DNA from: Coriobacteriia bacterium
GTDB taxonomy: Bacteria; Actinomycetota; Coriobacteriia; Anaerosomatales; JAAXUF01
NCBI GenBank assembly: GCA_031292615.1
Contig: JARLGT010000111.1
Coordinates: forward strand, 1-61,197
Length of the DNA stretch: 61,197 bases
Reading direction: 5' to 3'
Part shown: one piece after another, positions 41,947 through 50,258 of the stretch
Layout of the letters: every line of letters begins with the position of its first letter
How positions within the stretch are numbered: position 1 is the first letter of the stretch
Notes under the pieces: model-generated
Databases searched by the model: none
What the model was told of the DNA's origin: nothing
What the model saw: the letters and a program-made list of their open reading frames with translations, nothing else
Made by a program: the position numbers and the translations under genes

Positions 41947-42612
41947 ATGAACATCGTTATCGTCGGAGCGGGCAAGTCGGGCGTCTACCTCGCAGAGAAG
42001 CTGCGCGCCCACCACTCGCTGACGCTCATCGAGCCGCGCCCCGACCGCGCTGAGTACGTCGCGGCCCGGATGCCGGACGTCCGTGTCGTGCGCGGCGATG
42101 GCTGCGAGCCGAGCGTGCTGGATCGCGCCAACGTGGGCCACGCCGACCTTGTCGCTGCTCTCACGGGCGACGACGAGGACAACCTCGTGGTCTCGTTCCT
42201 CGCCAAGACAACGCTGAAGGTCCCGCTCGTCTTCGCGCGAACCAACCACCCCAAGAACGAGTGGCTCTTCACCAAGCAGTGGGGTGTGGACGTGGCCATC
42301 TCAACGGCCAACGTCATCTACAACCTCATCGAGAAGGAGGTCAGCCTCGGCGACGTCATCACGCTGATGGGCCTGTCGGCGGAGAACATGGTCATCGACG
42401 AGCTCACGCTGACCGCCGATGCCAAGGCCGTGGGCAAGACGCTCGCCGAACTCAATCTCCCCAAGGCCGCCCACATCATGGCGATCATCTCGGGCGGCGA
42501 GATCGTCGTGCCGAGAGGCGACACGCTGCTGGGCGCTGGCGACGAGGTGCTGATCCTGTCCGCAATCGGCGAAGAGACACGACTGCGCGCGACGTTCGGA
42601 GTCCACCAGTAG
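41947..42612 (+). CDS. TrkA/RCK-type potassium channel regulatory protein (second copy)
   Basis: A 221-residue RCK protein: NIVIVGAGKSGVYLAEKL, then LIEPRPDRAEYVA, GDGCEPSVLDRA and a C-terminal RCK_C domain (LTADAKAVGKTLAELNLPK, GDTLLGAGDEVLILS). The ATG at 41947 is at better distance from AAGGAG than the GTG at 41938. Together with the first copy it equals the tandem RCK arrangement of a full-length TrkA, here as two genes that may form hetero-oligomers. Confidence 0.9.
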   Translation: MNIVIVGAGKSGVYLAEKLRAHHSLTLIEPRPDRAEYVAARMPDVRVVRGDGCEPSVLDRANVGHADLVAALTGDDEDNLVVSFLAKTTLKVPLVFARTNHPKNEWLFTKQWGVDVAISTANVIYNLIEKEVSLGDVITLMGLSAENMVIDELTLTADAKAVGKTLAELNLPKAAHIMAIISGGEIVVPRGDTLLGAGDEVLILSAIGEETRLRATFGVHQ

Positions 42613-42639
42613 GGGCGACGCCGAGTAGTCCGGAGACGC

Positions 42640-43962
42640 CTATCGCATCGAACTGAGTCGGTACGTCGTCTCAGCGAGCGAGGCCGCTGCGAACTGCTCG
42701 TCTTCGGCGTACGCCGTCTCGCCCTTTGAGAAGATGTATCCGGCCTTGTGACGGCTTTGCTGCTTCAGGGTGAAGTCGAGATGCGCCTTGGCCCAGCCGT
42801 AGGACTTCGGGTCGATCTTGGCGCCGAAGACCTCGATGTCGAACTCGGCAGCGTTGAACCGGCGCACGGCGCTGCGGTCGATGCTCGTCGGGTAGTAGAT
42901 GTTGGGCGTGGGTGTGTGGTTCTTCCCTCGGCGATAGATCGTACCGCCGGGCGGCCGGAACTGCGGCACGGGAAACATCCGATTGTTGAGCGACCACCAC
43001 ACGAGCCCCAGGTTGTTCATCACTTCGCCGGGCACCTTCTTGCCCGCCCGAGCCGAGACGAGCGACACCTTCGCGATCATCTCCGAGACTGAGAACATGT
43101 AGTCGGGGTTGATGCGGCTGTGGTTGGTCACGGTCCCGTCTGAATTCAGATTGCTGCCTTTGATGCGGGGGTCCGTCCCCACCTGTGCCGGAGTTGCCAG
43201 AGCCATGAGCGCGTACCAGCGCCCCTGCCGGTCCCAATCCAGCGAGTGGGGATTGCTCGAGAACTCGCGGGCTGCGAACAAGAGCAGCGAGGCGTTCCAG
43301 CCGTCCTCCTCCGATTTGGAGTCGCCTGGAGTGAGCACGGTGCCAGACGCATCCATGTAGTAGGGCGGATCGATCGTGAGCAGGTGGTCGGCCTCGGCGG
43401 CGACGTCACTGGCTACCAGACTACGTGTGACTGGCGGGAGGTTGTTCCAGACCATTCGTGCGCCGAAGCCCATGTACGTGGTCCACAGCGCCGACTGCCA
43501 GCCGCTTCCCCAATGGTCACGGCCGTAGGACACGGCGAGGTCGTTGATCCAGGCAACCGTGCGGTGCGCGGCCACGCTCCCGCTAACCGTGACGGTCTTG
43601 GTGCGGTAGTACCCCTTGTTCAGGGCGATGGCGGTCGCGTAGGCGGCCATCGCCTCGGCGCGGATGCTCGTGAGTCTCGAAGGCAGAATCTCGACGCTAA
43701 CCGTGCTTTGAAGGGATCCGTCAGGCCCGTACACAGGGGCAGCGGTCGTCTCGTAGGCGGGGTAGATGGCCTTGAACCAGCTCGTGTGCAGGTAGCGCAG
43801 CTCGTTGTTGGTGGCGCTCAGCGCGCGAGAGCGCAGGTCAAGCCTCTGCGCCGACCGGCTCATCGCCTTGGCGCTCGCCGACGCGGGCACGCCCGAGACC
43901 ACGACAGCGATGGCGATCGCGAGTACGCCGAGCCGAGCACAACGTCGTATCCCGAAGCTCAT
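42640..43962 (-). CDS. Secreted protein, putative alpha/alpha-toroid polysaccharide-active enzyme
   Basis: The ATG at 43962 has GAGGAAGGGG before it. The 440-residue product has a signal peptide (to SASAKA) and a helical, Trp-rich mature part with WINDLAVSYGRDHWGSGWQSALW, a long conserved-looking SKSEEDGWNASLLLFAAREF and RINPDYMFSVSEMI. The pattern suggests an alpha/alpha-barrel as in heparinase- or hyaluronate-lyase-like proteins, but I cannot match a family with confidence. The divergent GH88-like gene 168 bases away supports action on a uronic-acid polysaccharide. Confidence 0.6.
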   Translation of the reverse strand: MSFGIRRCARLGVLAIAIAVVVSGVPASASAKAMSRSAQRLDLRSRALSATNNELRYLHTSWFKAIYPAYETTAAPVYGPDGSLQSTVSVEILPSRLTSIRAEAMAAYATAIALNKGYYRTKTVTVSGSVAAHRTVAWINDLAVSYGRDHWGSGWQSALWTTYMGFGARMVWNNLPPVTRSLVASDVAAEADHLLTIDPPYYMDASGTVLTPGDSKSEEDGWNASLLLFAAREFSSNPHSLDWDRQGRWYALMALATPAQVGTDPRIKGSNLNSDGTVTNHSRINPDYMFSVSEMIAKVSLVSARAGKKVPGEVMNNLGLVWWSLNNRMFPVPQFRPPGGTIYRRGKNHTPTPNIYYPTSIDRSAVRRFNAAEFDIEVFGAKIDPKSYGWAKAHLDFTLKQQSRHKAGYIFSKGETAYAEDEQFAAASLAETTYRLSSMR

Positions 43963-44130
43963 CGGCGCACCCCTTCCTCGATTAGGCGAATCCTGCGTGT
44001 CCACAGACTATACTTCAGGTTGACCAATGCGCCCGATGGTTTTGCCTGTTGTTACGGCCGCGCCGGGACGTGACGTGGGTTTGGCGACAGGCCGGACGAG
44101 AATGTTCTTCGTTGTGAGAGGTTGAGGCAC

Positions 44131-45702
44131 TTGTTGGGTAGGAGCGACCTTCGGGTTCGCGCGGCACTCGCCTTGGTGGCGGCTCTAATGGGAGCCGTCG
44201 GCTTCCTGTCTCTTCCGCACGCCGCTCGAGCGGATGTTGCAGCGGATGCGCAGCTCCGGTCTGCCGAGAGCGCTGCAGCCAACCGTGTCCGTGCGACGGA
44301 ACTTCAGCTTCCGTACTGGGCGTTCACCTACTACACGCGTGACAACGCTTGGATCACCCTCGGGCCCGACGGATGGACGAGTGGCTACCTGCCTGGCGAG
44401 CTTTGGCGTCTCTACGCGCTGAGGGGTGACGGATGGTTCAGGACTCACGCCAACACTCGGCTGGCGCCTATCGCCCGCCACGATCCGGCGTGGACCGAGC
44501 TCGACATCGGCATCCGCTACTTCTACAGCTGCGCGTCGGACTACGACCTCACCGGCGATGCGGCCGCGAGGAGCCAAGCGCTCGTGGCAGCCAACTCCAT
44601 GGCCATCGGCTTCAATCCCGCAGCTGGCGTCGTGAGCCCCGCCAGCGCCACGAACACGGCCACCGTCATCATCGACGATCTGATGAACGTGCAGCTGTTG
44701 TGGTGGGCAGCCGACCACGGCGGTTCGCCGGTCCTGCGCTCCGTGGCCAACGCACACACGCTTACGACCGCGCGGGACTTCGTTCGCGCGGACGGCAGCA
44801 CGTACCAGTTCGTCTCCTACGAGACATCAACCGGCGCGGTGGTCGACCGAGGGACGAGGCAAGGTTGCTCGGACGACTCGACGTGGTCTCGCGGCCAGGC
44901 CTGGGCCATCCACGGCTTCGCGAACGGCTACCGCGAGACGCACAACCCGGTGCTTCTAGCAGCGGCTCGCAAAGTGGCCGACTGGTATCTCGCGCACCTT
45001 CCTGATGACATGGTGCCGTACTGGGACTTCGAAGCGCCTGACATTCCCAACGCCCCCCGAGACAGCTCGGCTGCTGCGGTGGCAGCTTCGGGGCTGATCG
45101 ACCTGTCGATGCTCGATCCGGACGTCGCCAACCGCACCCGCTACGAGGCTGCGGCGCGAGCAACGCTGCAGTCTCTGTCATCGCCGAACTACCTCTCGAC
45201 CGGGCCGAACCCAGCGGTGCTCCTGCATGGAACGATGAGCTACAGCGCTGGCTCCTACGACGTCGGCCAGTCCTTCGGCGACTACTTCTACCTGGAGGCA
45301 CTCCAGCGTCTCCGTCGACTCACACCGGCCCAGAAGCCCTGGCGCATCGTTCGCACGGTGGCGAGCTCGGGATCGCCGTCTCGCGCTATCGACCGCTCGG
45401 AGTCGACGTCGTGGACGTCGAAGGGCAAGCAGTGGATCGACGTAAAACTCGAGCGCCGAACGACGGTGAGCGCCGTCGGCGTGGGAGTGCGGTGGGGAGC
45501 GAGTCGCTCGGCAACCCTGAAGGTGCAGGTCTCTTATGACCGCAAGCACTGGCGTACCGTGCGGGTCGCGCGAAGCGGCGGCGATTGGGCCGGGGTCGAG
45601 ACGTACCGCTTCACCCCATCCAGGACCCGATGGGTGCGCCTCGCGGTCTCGGGCACGTCGCACAACTCCGCCAACGGAATCACGATGCTGCGAGTCTACT
45701 GA
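44131..45702 (+). CDS. Secreted GH88-like unsaturated glucuronyl hydrolase with discoidin domain
   Basis: The TTG at 44131 lies nine bases after GTGAGAGG; a TTG at 44122 is less well spaced. A signal peptide (to HAARAD) is followed by a GH88/GH105-type alpha/alpha barrel: IDDLMNVQLLWWAA near residue 182 with the catalytic aspartate, WSRGQAWAIHGFANGY near 251, and DSSAAAVAASGLIDL. From about residue 400 an F5/8-type C (discoidin) domain follows (SSGSPSRAIDRSESTSWTSKG, RTRWVRLAVSGT). GH88 enzymes cleave the unsaturated uronic acids left by polysaccharide lyases, so the neighbour at 42640 could be the lyase. Confidence 0.82.
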   Translation: MLGRSDLRVRAALALVAALMGAVGFLSLPHAARADVAADAQLRSAESAAANRVRATELQLPYWAFTYYTRDNAWITLGPDGWTSGYLPGELWRLYALRGDGWFRTHANTRLAPIARHDPAWTELDIGIRYFYSCASDYDLTGDAAARSQALVAANSMAIGFNPAAGVVSPASATNTATVIIDDLMNVQLLWWAADHGGSPVLRSVANAHTLTTARDFVRADGSTYQFVSYETSTGAVVDRGTRQGCSDDSTWSRGQAWAIHGFANGYRETHNPVLLAAARKVADWYLAHLPDDMVPYWDFEAPDIPNAPRDSSAAAVAASGLIDLSMLDPDVANRTRYEAAARATLQSLSSPNYLSTGPNPAVLLHGTMSYSAGSYDVGQSFGDYFYLEALQRLRRLTPAQKPWRIVRTVASSGSPSRAIDRSESTSWTSKGKQWIDVKLERRTTVSAVGVGVRWGASRSATLKVQVSYDRKHWRTVRVARSGGDWAGVETYRFTPSRTRWVRLAVSGTSHNSANGITMLRVY

Positions 45703-45753
45703 TGCCCGCGCTGCCCGCGCCAGGTGCTGTCTTTGCGTGCTAGGCTCGATGCT

Positions 45754-47319
45754 ATGAACTGGCGACGACTGACAACGGCGGGTGGAGGGTACCCTTTCGC
45801 GATTGTGGCGGTGGGCCTGGCGACGCTCCTGTTCTTGCCATTCCGCGATCTGCTTCAGACCACCGTCTTCATGCTGCTGTACGTTCCGGTCATCATCTCC
45901 ATCGCTCGCCTTGTCGGCGTTCGCGCCTCGACGGCAGCAGCCGTGCTCGCGTTCCTAGCGCTCGACCTGCTCTTCATCCCGCCCTACTACCACGTCACGG
46001 TCGCATCGCTGTCCGAGTGGCTCGGCCTAGTCGTCTTCCTTCTGATTGCACTTATCGCCGGCCAACAGACCGGTCAGCTCCGCGCTCGTGAGCGCGCCGC
46101 AGTCCGCCGCCAGGACGAACTCGCATTGCTCAATCGGCTCGCCTTCCGCGTCGCCTCCGAGAAGAGCGTCTCGGCGATAGCCGAGTTCATCGTCGGCCAG
46201 GTCACCCAGGTGCTCGGCGCCCGGCGCGCGGCCCTCTACGTCGGCGGCCCGGGCACGGGGACTCCGCGGTGCCTCGCGCAGGCTGGCCTGCTGCGACCGT
46301 CGAGCGGAGAGGCGGCGCTGGTTGGCTGGGTGCTGCGCACGAGCAAGGCGGTCGGCCTGCCCGCAACCGAAGGCGTGCCCTACGATCAGCGGCTCGTCTC
46401 AGTAGGCGCCTCCGATGCCATTCCTGGAGTCGAGACCGCGGGGGCGTTCCTGCCGCTGCAGACGGCCAACAGTCTCGAAGGCGTCCTGTTCGCCGACCCA
46501 GCGCAGCCCGCAGGGTTCTCGGCAGACGACGCGCGACTGCTCGCGGCGGTCGCCAACCTCGCTGCGACTTCGCTCGAGCGCCAGCGCCTCGCGGGCGACG
46601 CGGCTCACGCGGAGGCACTGCGCGAGGCCGACCGACTCAAGTCCACGCTGGTCAGCTCCGTCTCGCACGAGCTCAAGACGCCCCTCGCGGCGGCCACGGC
46701 CCGCGTGACCGGACTGGTGGAGGAAGGGGAGGGCTGCGATGCAGCGCGCGTTCACGAGGAGCTCACCGCCGTCGCCGAGGACCTCGTGCGGCTCAACGAC
46801 TCCATCGGCGACCTGCTCGATCTTTCGCGCCTCGAATCCGACGCCTGGCAGCCGCATTTCGACCTGTACGACGTGCGCGACGTCCTGGGCACGGTGCTCT
46901 CGCGGCTCTCGGCGAGTCAGCGCGAGCGCGTCCGGTTCGATCTGCCCGAGAACCTGCCCGATATCCGCGCCGACTTCGCTCAGCTGGCCCGCGCGCTCTC
47001 GAACCTCGTGGAAAACGCGCTGGTCTACTCGCCGGCCGACGCGCCCGTGCGCGTGTCAGCTCGCCGAGCAGGCGGTGGGATCGAGCTGTCGGTCACCGAC
47101 GCGGGCCCTGGAGTCACCGACGCCGAGAAGGCGCACATATTCGAGAAGTTCTACCGCGGCCATGCGTCGGCAAGTGCGCCGGCGGGCACGGGGCTGGGCC
47201 TTGCGATTACGCGCGAGATAGTGCGAACCCATGATGGAACACTGAGAGTAGAAGACGCGCAGCCCCGTGGCTCGCGTTTCGTGCTGACGATCCCATCGAG
47301 TCCCAAGGAGCCAGCGTGA
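45754..47319 (+). CDS. kdpD: KdpD kinase half (DUF4118-GAF-HisKA-HATPase)
   Basis: A 521-residue protein equal to the C-terminal two thirds of KdpD. It starts at the ATG at 45754 with a DUF4118 region of three to four helices (FAIVAVGLATLLFLPF, LDLLFIPPYYHVTVAS), then a GAF domain (about residues 125-275), the H-box VSHELKTPLAAAT (His near 304), N-box NLVENALVYSP, DAGPGV and GTGLGLAITREIV. The N-terminal KdpD sensor and USP domains are missing and are encoded separately after kdpC. It overlaps kdpE by four bases. Confidence 0.9.
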   Translation: MNWRRLTTAGGGYPFAIVAVGLATLLFLPFRDLLQTTVFMLLYVPVIISIARLVGVRASTAAAVLAFLALDLLFIPPYYHVTVASLSEWLGLVVFLLIALIAGQQTGQLRARERAAVRRQDELALLNRLAFRVASEKSVSAIAEFIVGQVTQVLGARRAALYVGGPGTGTPRCLAQAGLLRPSSGEAALVGWVLRTSKAVGLPATEGVPYDQRLVSVGASDAIPGVETAGAFLPLQTANSLEGVLFADPAQPAGFSADDARLLAAVANLAATSLERQRLAGDAAHAEALREADRLKSTLVSSVSHELKTPLAAATARVTGLVEEGEGCDAARVHEELTAVAEDLVRLNDSIGDLLDLSRLESDAWQPHFDLYDVRDVLGTVLSRLSASQRERVRFDLPENLPDIRADFAQLARALSNLVENALVYSPADAPVRVSARRAGGGIELSVTDAGPGVTDAEKAHIFEKFYRGHASASAPAGTGLGLAITREIVRTHDGTLRVEDAQPRGSRFVLTIPSSPKEPA

Positions 47320-48032
47320 CACCCGAAGGTGCCCCCGAGCGAGCCCAGCGAGTGTTGGTCGTCGACGACGAGGAGCAGATTCGCCGAGCGCTGAAGTCGG
47401 TTCTGCAGGCCCGCCACTATGAGGTCGACCTCGCCGAGACCGCCGAGCAAGGCCTCGAGATGACCGCAAGCCGAACGCCCGACATCATCGTGCTCGACCT
47501 CACGCTGCCTGGAATGAGCGGCCTTGAGGCCTGCAAACGGCTGCGCGAGTGGTACGAGGGCCCAATCCTCATCCTGTCGGTGCGCAACGCCGACGACGAC
47601 AAGATCGCCGCACTCGACTCGGGCGCAGACGACTACCTCACCAAGCCGTTCTCCACTGGCGAGCTCCTCGCGCGCATCCGCGCTCTGCTACGTCGCACGC
47701 ACTCAGTCGACACTGCCGTCGCGGAGTTTCGCTCCGGCGACCTGTGCGTCGACTATCCCAAGAGAACGGTGACGGTGAAGGGCGAGCTCGTGCACCTGAC
47801 CCGCACCGAGTTCGATATCCTCGCCATGCTCTCGCGCAACGCTGGTCGAGTCGTGACCTCGCGGATGCTGCTCGACTCGGTGTGGGGGCCCGAGTATGTA
47901 GGCGACACCCAGACGTTACGCGTCCACGTGTCGCATTTACGTCGCAAGATCGAGTCGCCGGGCGATGTCTCGCACTACATTCTGACCGAGCCGGGCGTCG
48001 GATTCCGATTCGTGGAGCCCGAAGCGGGCTAG
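47316..48032 (+). CDS. kdpE: KdpE-type response regulator
   Basis: A 238-residue OmpR-family regulator: DDEE at 17-20, phospho-acceptor Asp61 (IIVLDLTLP), LTKPFSTGELLARI, and a winged helix (LVHLTRTEFDILAMLSRN, DTQTLRVHVSHLRRKIES, GVGFRFVEPE). It lies between the KdpD kinase half and the kdp structural genes, so it should activate them on K+ limitation. Candidate binding sites start 29 bases after its stop. Confidence 0.93.
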   Translation: MTPEGAPERAQRVLVVDDEEQIRRALKSVLQARHYEVDLAETAEQGLEMTASRTPDIIVLDLTLPGMSGLEACKRLREWYEGPILILSVRNADDDKIAALDSGADDYLTKPFSTGELLARIRALLRRTHSVDTAVAEFRSGDLCVDYPKRTVTVKGELVHLTRTEFDILAMLSRNAGRVVTSRMLLDSVWGPEYVGDTQTLRVHVSHLRRKIESPGDVSHYILTEPGVGFRFVEPEAG

Positions 48033-48060
48033 ATTCGTCCTCCGTTTCGGGCTATCGGCG

Positions 48061-48129
48061 AATCTTTTCGCAATCTTCACGCGGGCCTTCGAGCCCTTTA
48101 CGCGTCCTGAACAGTCCGCTCGCCATACT
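48061..48129 (+). promoter_or_regulatory. kdp operon promoter with probable KdpE boxes
   Basis: AATCTTTTCGC (48061-48071) and AATCTTCACGC (48072-48082) are adjacent 11-bp direct repeats, the form bound by OmpR/PhoB-type regulators. GCCCTTTACGC at 48093-48103 is a further, weaker copy, 31 bp before a CATACT -10 (48124-48129). No good -35 is present, as expected for an activator-dependent promoter. The same arrangement occurs at 38155-38212. Confidence 0.65.
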
Positions 48130-48188
48130 TGGAGGGCGGGCTTTTGTGCGTCCGTGCATCTTGAGTACCGACCGGATGGAGTCGCGTC

Positions 48189-48296
48189 ATGATCGTTTGG
48201 GCCTCGGCGTTGGTGTTCGTTGCAGCGCTGATCGCAATGTGGGCATGGGTGGGTCAAACGCGTCGTCACGGTCACGCTCGCAAGCGCGCGCGTTGA
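48189..48296 (+). CDS. Small membrane peptide upstream of kdpF
   Basis: A 35-residue frame with ribosome site GGATGGAG. It encodes one membrane helix (WASALVFVAALIAMWAWVG) and a strongly basic tail rich in Arg and His. It is the first frame after the kdp promoter and precedes another tiny membrane frame and kdpF. It may be a Kdp accessory peptide. Not recognised by family. Confidence 0.5.
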   Translation: MIVWASALVFVAALIAMWAWVGQTRRHGHARKRAR

Positions 48297-48318
48297 GTTC
48301 AAAGAAGGGGTGTAGCTG

Positions 48319-48423
48319 ATGGAGTTCTTGATTGATGTGCTCGTTGTCTTAGGTGTCGTCGTCGCGGTGGGCATCACCGTCGTCTACGTGTACCTCGCGG
48401 ACAGGATGGTGTCCGGACGATGA
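48319..48423 (+). CDS. Small membrane peptide overlapping kdpF
   Basis: A 34-residue frame behind GAAGGGG: an acidic start, one helix (VLVVLGVVVAVGITVVYVYLA) and a basic end. Its stop overlaps the kdpF start (ATGA), so the two are translated together. It could be a second KdpF-like subunit. Confidence 0.55.
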   Translation: MEFLIDVLVVLGVVVAVGITVVYVYLADRMVSGR

Positions 48424-48509
48424 GTGCACAAGACATCATCGTCGGCATCATTTCGGTCGGCGTTCTGCTCTATCTACTTTGGGCGCTCATCAACCCGGAA
48501 CGCCTGTAG
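48420..48509 (+). CDS. kdpF: Potassium-transporting ATPase subunit KdpF
   Basis: A 29-residue single-helix peptide (IIVGIISVGVLLYLLWALI) ending in the KdpF hallmark NPERL just before kdpA. KdpF stabilises the KdpABC complex. It overlaps the preceding tiny frame by four bases, and kdpA follows 12 bases later behind TAGGAGG. Confidence 0.85.
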   Translation: MSAQDIIVGIISVGVLLYLLWALINPERL

Positions 48510-48521
48510 GAGGCAGCCGAG

Positions 48522-50249
48522 ATGCCACTCATAGACCTCATACAGATGACGCTCTACGTCGTCTTGATCGTTGCGGCTGCCAAGCCGATGGGCACTTTCC
48601 TATTTAAGGTATTCACGGGTGAGAAGACGCTACTTCACCCTGTGCTCGCACCTGTTGAGCACGGGATCTATCGGATGGTGGGTGTCGACCCCGAGGGTGA
48701 GATGACGTGGGTCGCCTACGCGATCTCGGTGCTGATGTTCTCGGGCGTGGGACTGCTCTTTCTCTACGCGCTACTGCGCCTGCAGGGCGTACTGCCGCTG
48801 AACCCCGCCGGCGTTCCGAGCATGCCGAGCCTGCTCGCCCTGAACACTGCCGTGTCGTTCATGACGAACACGAACTGGCAGGCCTACGCGGGGGAAACCG
48901 GCGTGAGTTACCTCACGCAGATGGTGGGACTGACGTGGCACAACTTCGTCTCGGCAGGGGCCGGCATCGCGGTTGCCGTCGCGTTCGTGCGCGGTCTGAC
49001 GCGCATGGGACGCAAGGAGATCGGCAACTTCTGGGTCGACCTGACGCGCGCGTGCCTCTACGTGCTGCTGCCCATCTCGCTGATTCTCAGCTTGGGGCTG
49101 ATGTCCCAAGGTGTCATCGACAACTTCAGTCGCCCGACCCAGGTAAAGACCGTGGAAGGCGCGATGCAGACAATCGCGCAGGGCCCCGTCGCATCGCAGG
49201 AGGCTATCAAGGAGCTGGGCACGAACGGCGGCGGCTTCTTCAACGCCAACTCGGCGCATCCCTTCGAGAACCCTACGCCGATCACGAACTTCCTCGAGAT
49301 TCTCGCGATCCTAGTCATCCCGGCGGGACTCGCGTACATGGTGGGCAAGTTTGCGGGGGACACCCGCCAAGGCTGGGTGCTGCTGGCCGCGATGACGCTG
49401 ATCTTCATCGTTGGTCTCTCGGTGGTCTATGGCTTCGAGCGCGCGGGCAATCCTAACCTCGCTCGCGTCGGGGCCAACCAAGCGCAAACCGCCGGCAGCT
49501 CGGGCGGAAACATGGAAGGCAAGGAGGTGCGGTTCGGAATCGCGCAGACGTCGCTGTTCGTCAACGCGACGACCGCGGCTTCGTGCGGTGCCGTCAACGC
49601 CGCGCAGGACAGCCTCACGCCGCTCGCCGGAGGAATGGCGATGCTCAACATCGCTCTTGGCGAGATTGTGTTCGGAGGCGTGGGCTCGGGCCTGTACGGC
49701 ATGTTGATCTTCGCGATTATCGCGGTGTTTATCGCCGGCCTGATGGTCGGGCGAACGCCGGAGTATCTCGGCAAGAAGATCGGGCCGACAGAGATGAAGC
49801 TCGCGATGCTCTCGGTGCTCGCGCTGGAAGCGGGCATCCTCATCATCGCCGGCATCGCAGTGGTCTACCCGCCGGCTGCCTCGGCCGTGGCCAACACCGG
49901 ACCGCACGGACTTTCCGAGATCCTGTACGCCGCCACCTCAGCGGTCGGCAACAATGGCTCCGCATTCGCCGGCCTCAACGCTACCGGTCCGTTCTACACG
50001 ATCGCGCTGAGCATCGGCATGTTCGTTGGTCGTTTCTTCTTCATCGTCCCTGTGCTTGGCATTGCCGGCGCCATGGCGCAGAAGAAGGTCGCGCCACCGT
50101 CCTCTGGCACGTTCCCGACAACCGGTGGGCTCTTCGTCGGCCTGCTCGTCGGCGTGATCATCATTGTCGGGGCGCTCACGTTCTTCCCCGTCTACGCGCT
50201 CGGTCCGATTCTCGAGCACCTGCTCATGACCGCCGGCCGGCTCTTCTAA
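48522..50249 (+). CDS. kdpA: Potassium-transporting ATPase subunit KdpA
   Basis: KdpA is the K+-selective, channel-like subunit of the high-affinity KdpFABC pump. The 575-residue protein has about ten helices and the four selectivity-loop regions, with NTAVSFMTNTNWQAYAGE, ELGTNGGGFFNANSAHPFENP, NATTAASCGAVNAA and ATSAVGNNGSAFAGL. The product is full length. It lies between kdpF and kdpB with 9- to 12-base gaps, in one operon. Confidence 0.97.
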   Translation: MPLIDLIQMTLYVVLIVAAAKPMGTFLFKVFTGEKTLLHPVLAPVEHGIYRMVGVDPEGEMTWVAYAISVLMFSGVGLLFLYALLRLQGVLPLNPAGVPSMPSLLALNTAVSFMTNTNWQAYAGETGVSYLTQMVGLTWHNFVSAGAGIAVAVAFVRGLTRMGRKEIGNFWVDLTRACLYVLLPISLILSLGLMSQGVIDNFSRPTQVKTVEGAMQTIAQGPVASQEAIKELGTNGGGFFNANSAHPFENPTPITNFLEILAILVIPAGLAYMVGKFAGDTRQGWVLLAAMTLIFIVGLSVVYGFERAGNPNLARVGANQAQTAGSSGGNMEGKEVRFGIAQTSLFVNATTAASCGAVNAAQDSLTPLAGGMAMLNIALGEIVFGGVGSGLYGMLIFAIIAVFIAGLMVGRTPEYLGKKIGPTEMKLAMLSVLALEAGILIIAGIAVVYPPAASAVANTGPHGLSEILYAATSAVGNNGSAFAGLNATGPFYTIALSIGMFVGRFFFIVPVLGIAGAMAQKKVAPPSSGTFPTTGGLFVGLLVGVIIIVGALTFFPVYALGPILEHLLMTAGRLF

Positions 50250-50258
50250 GGAGGATCG

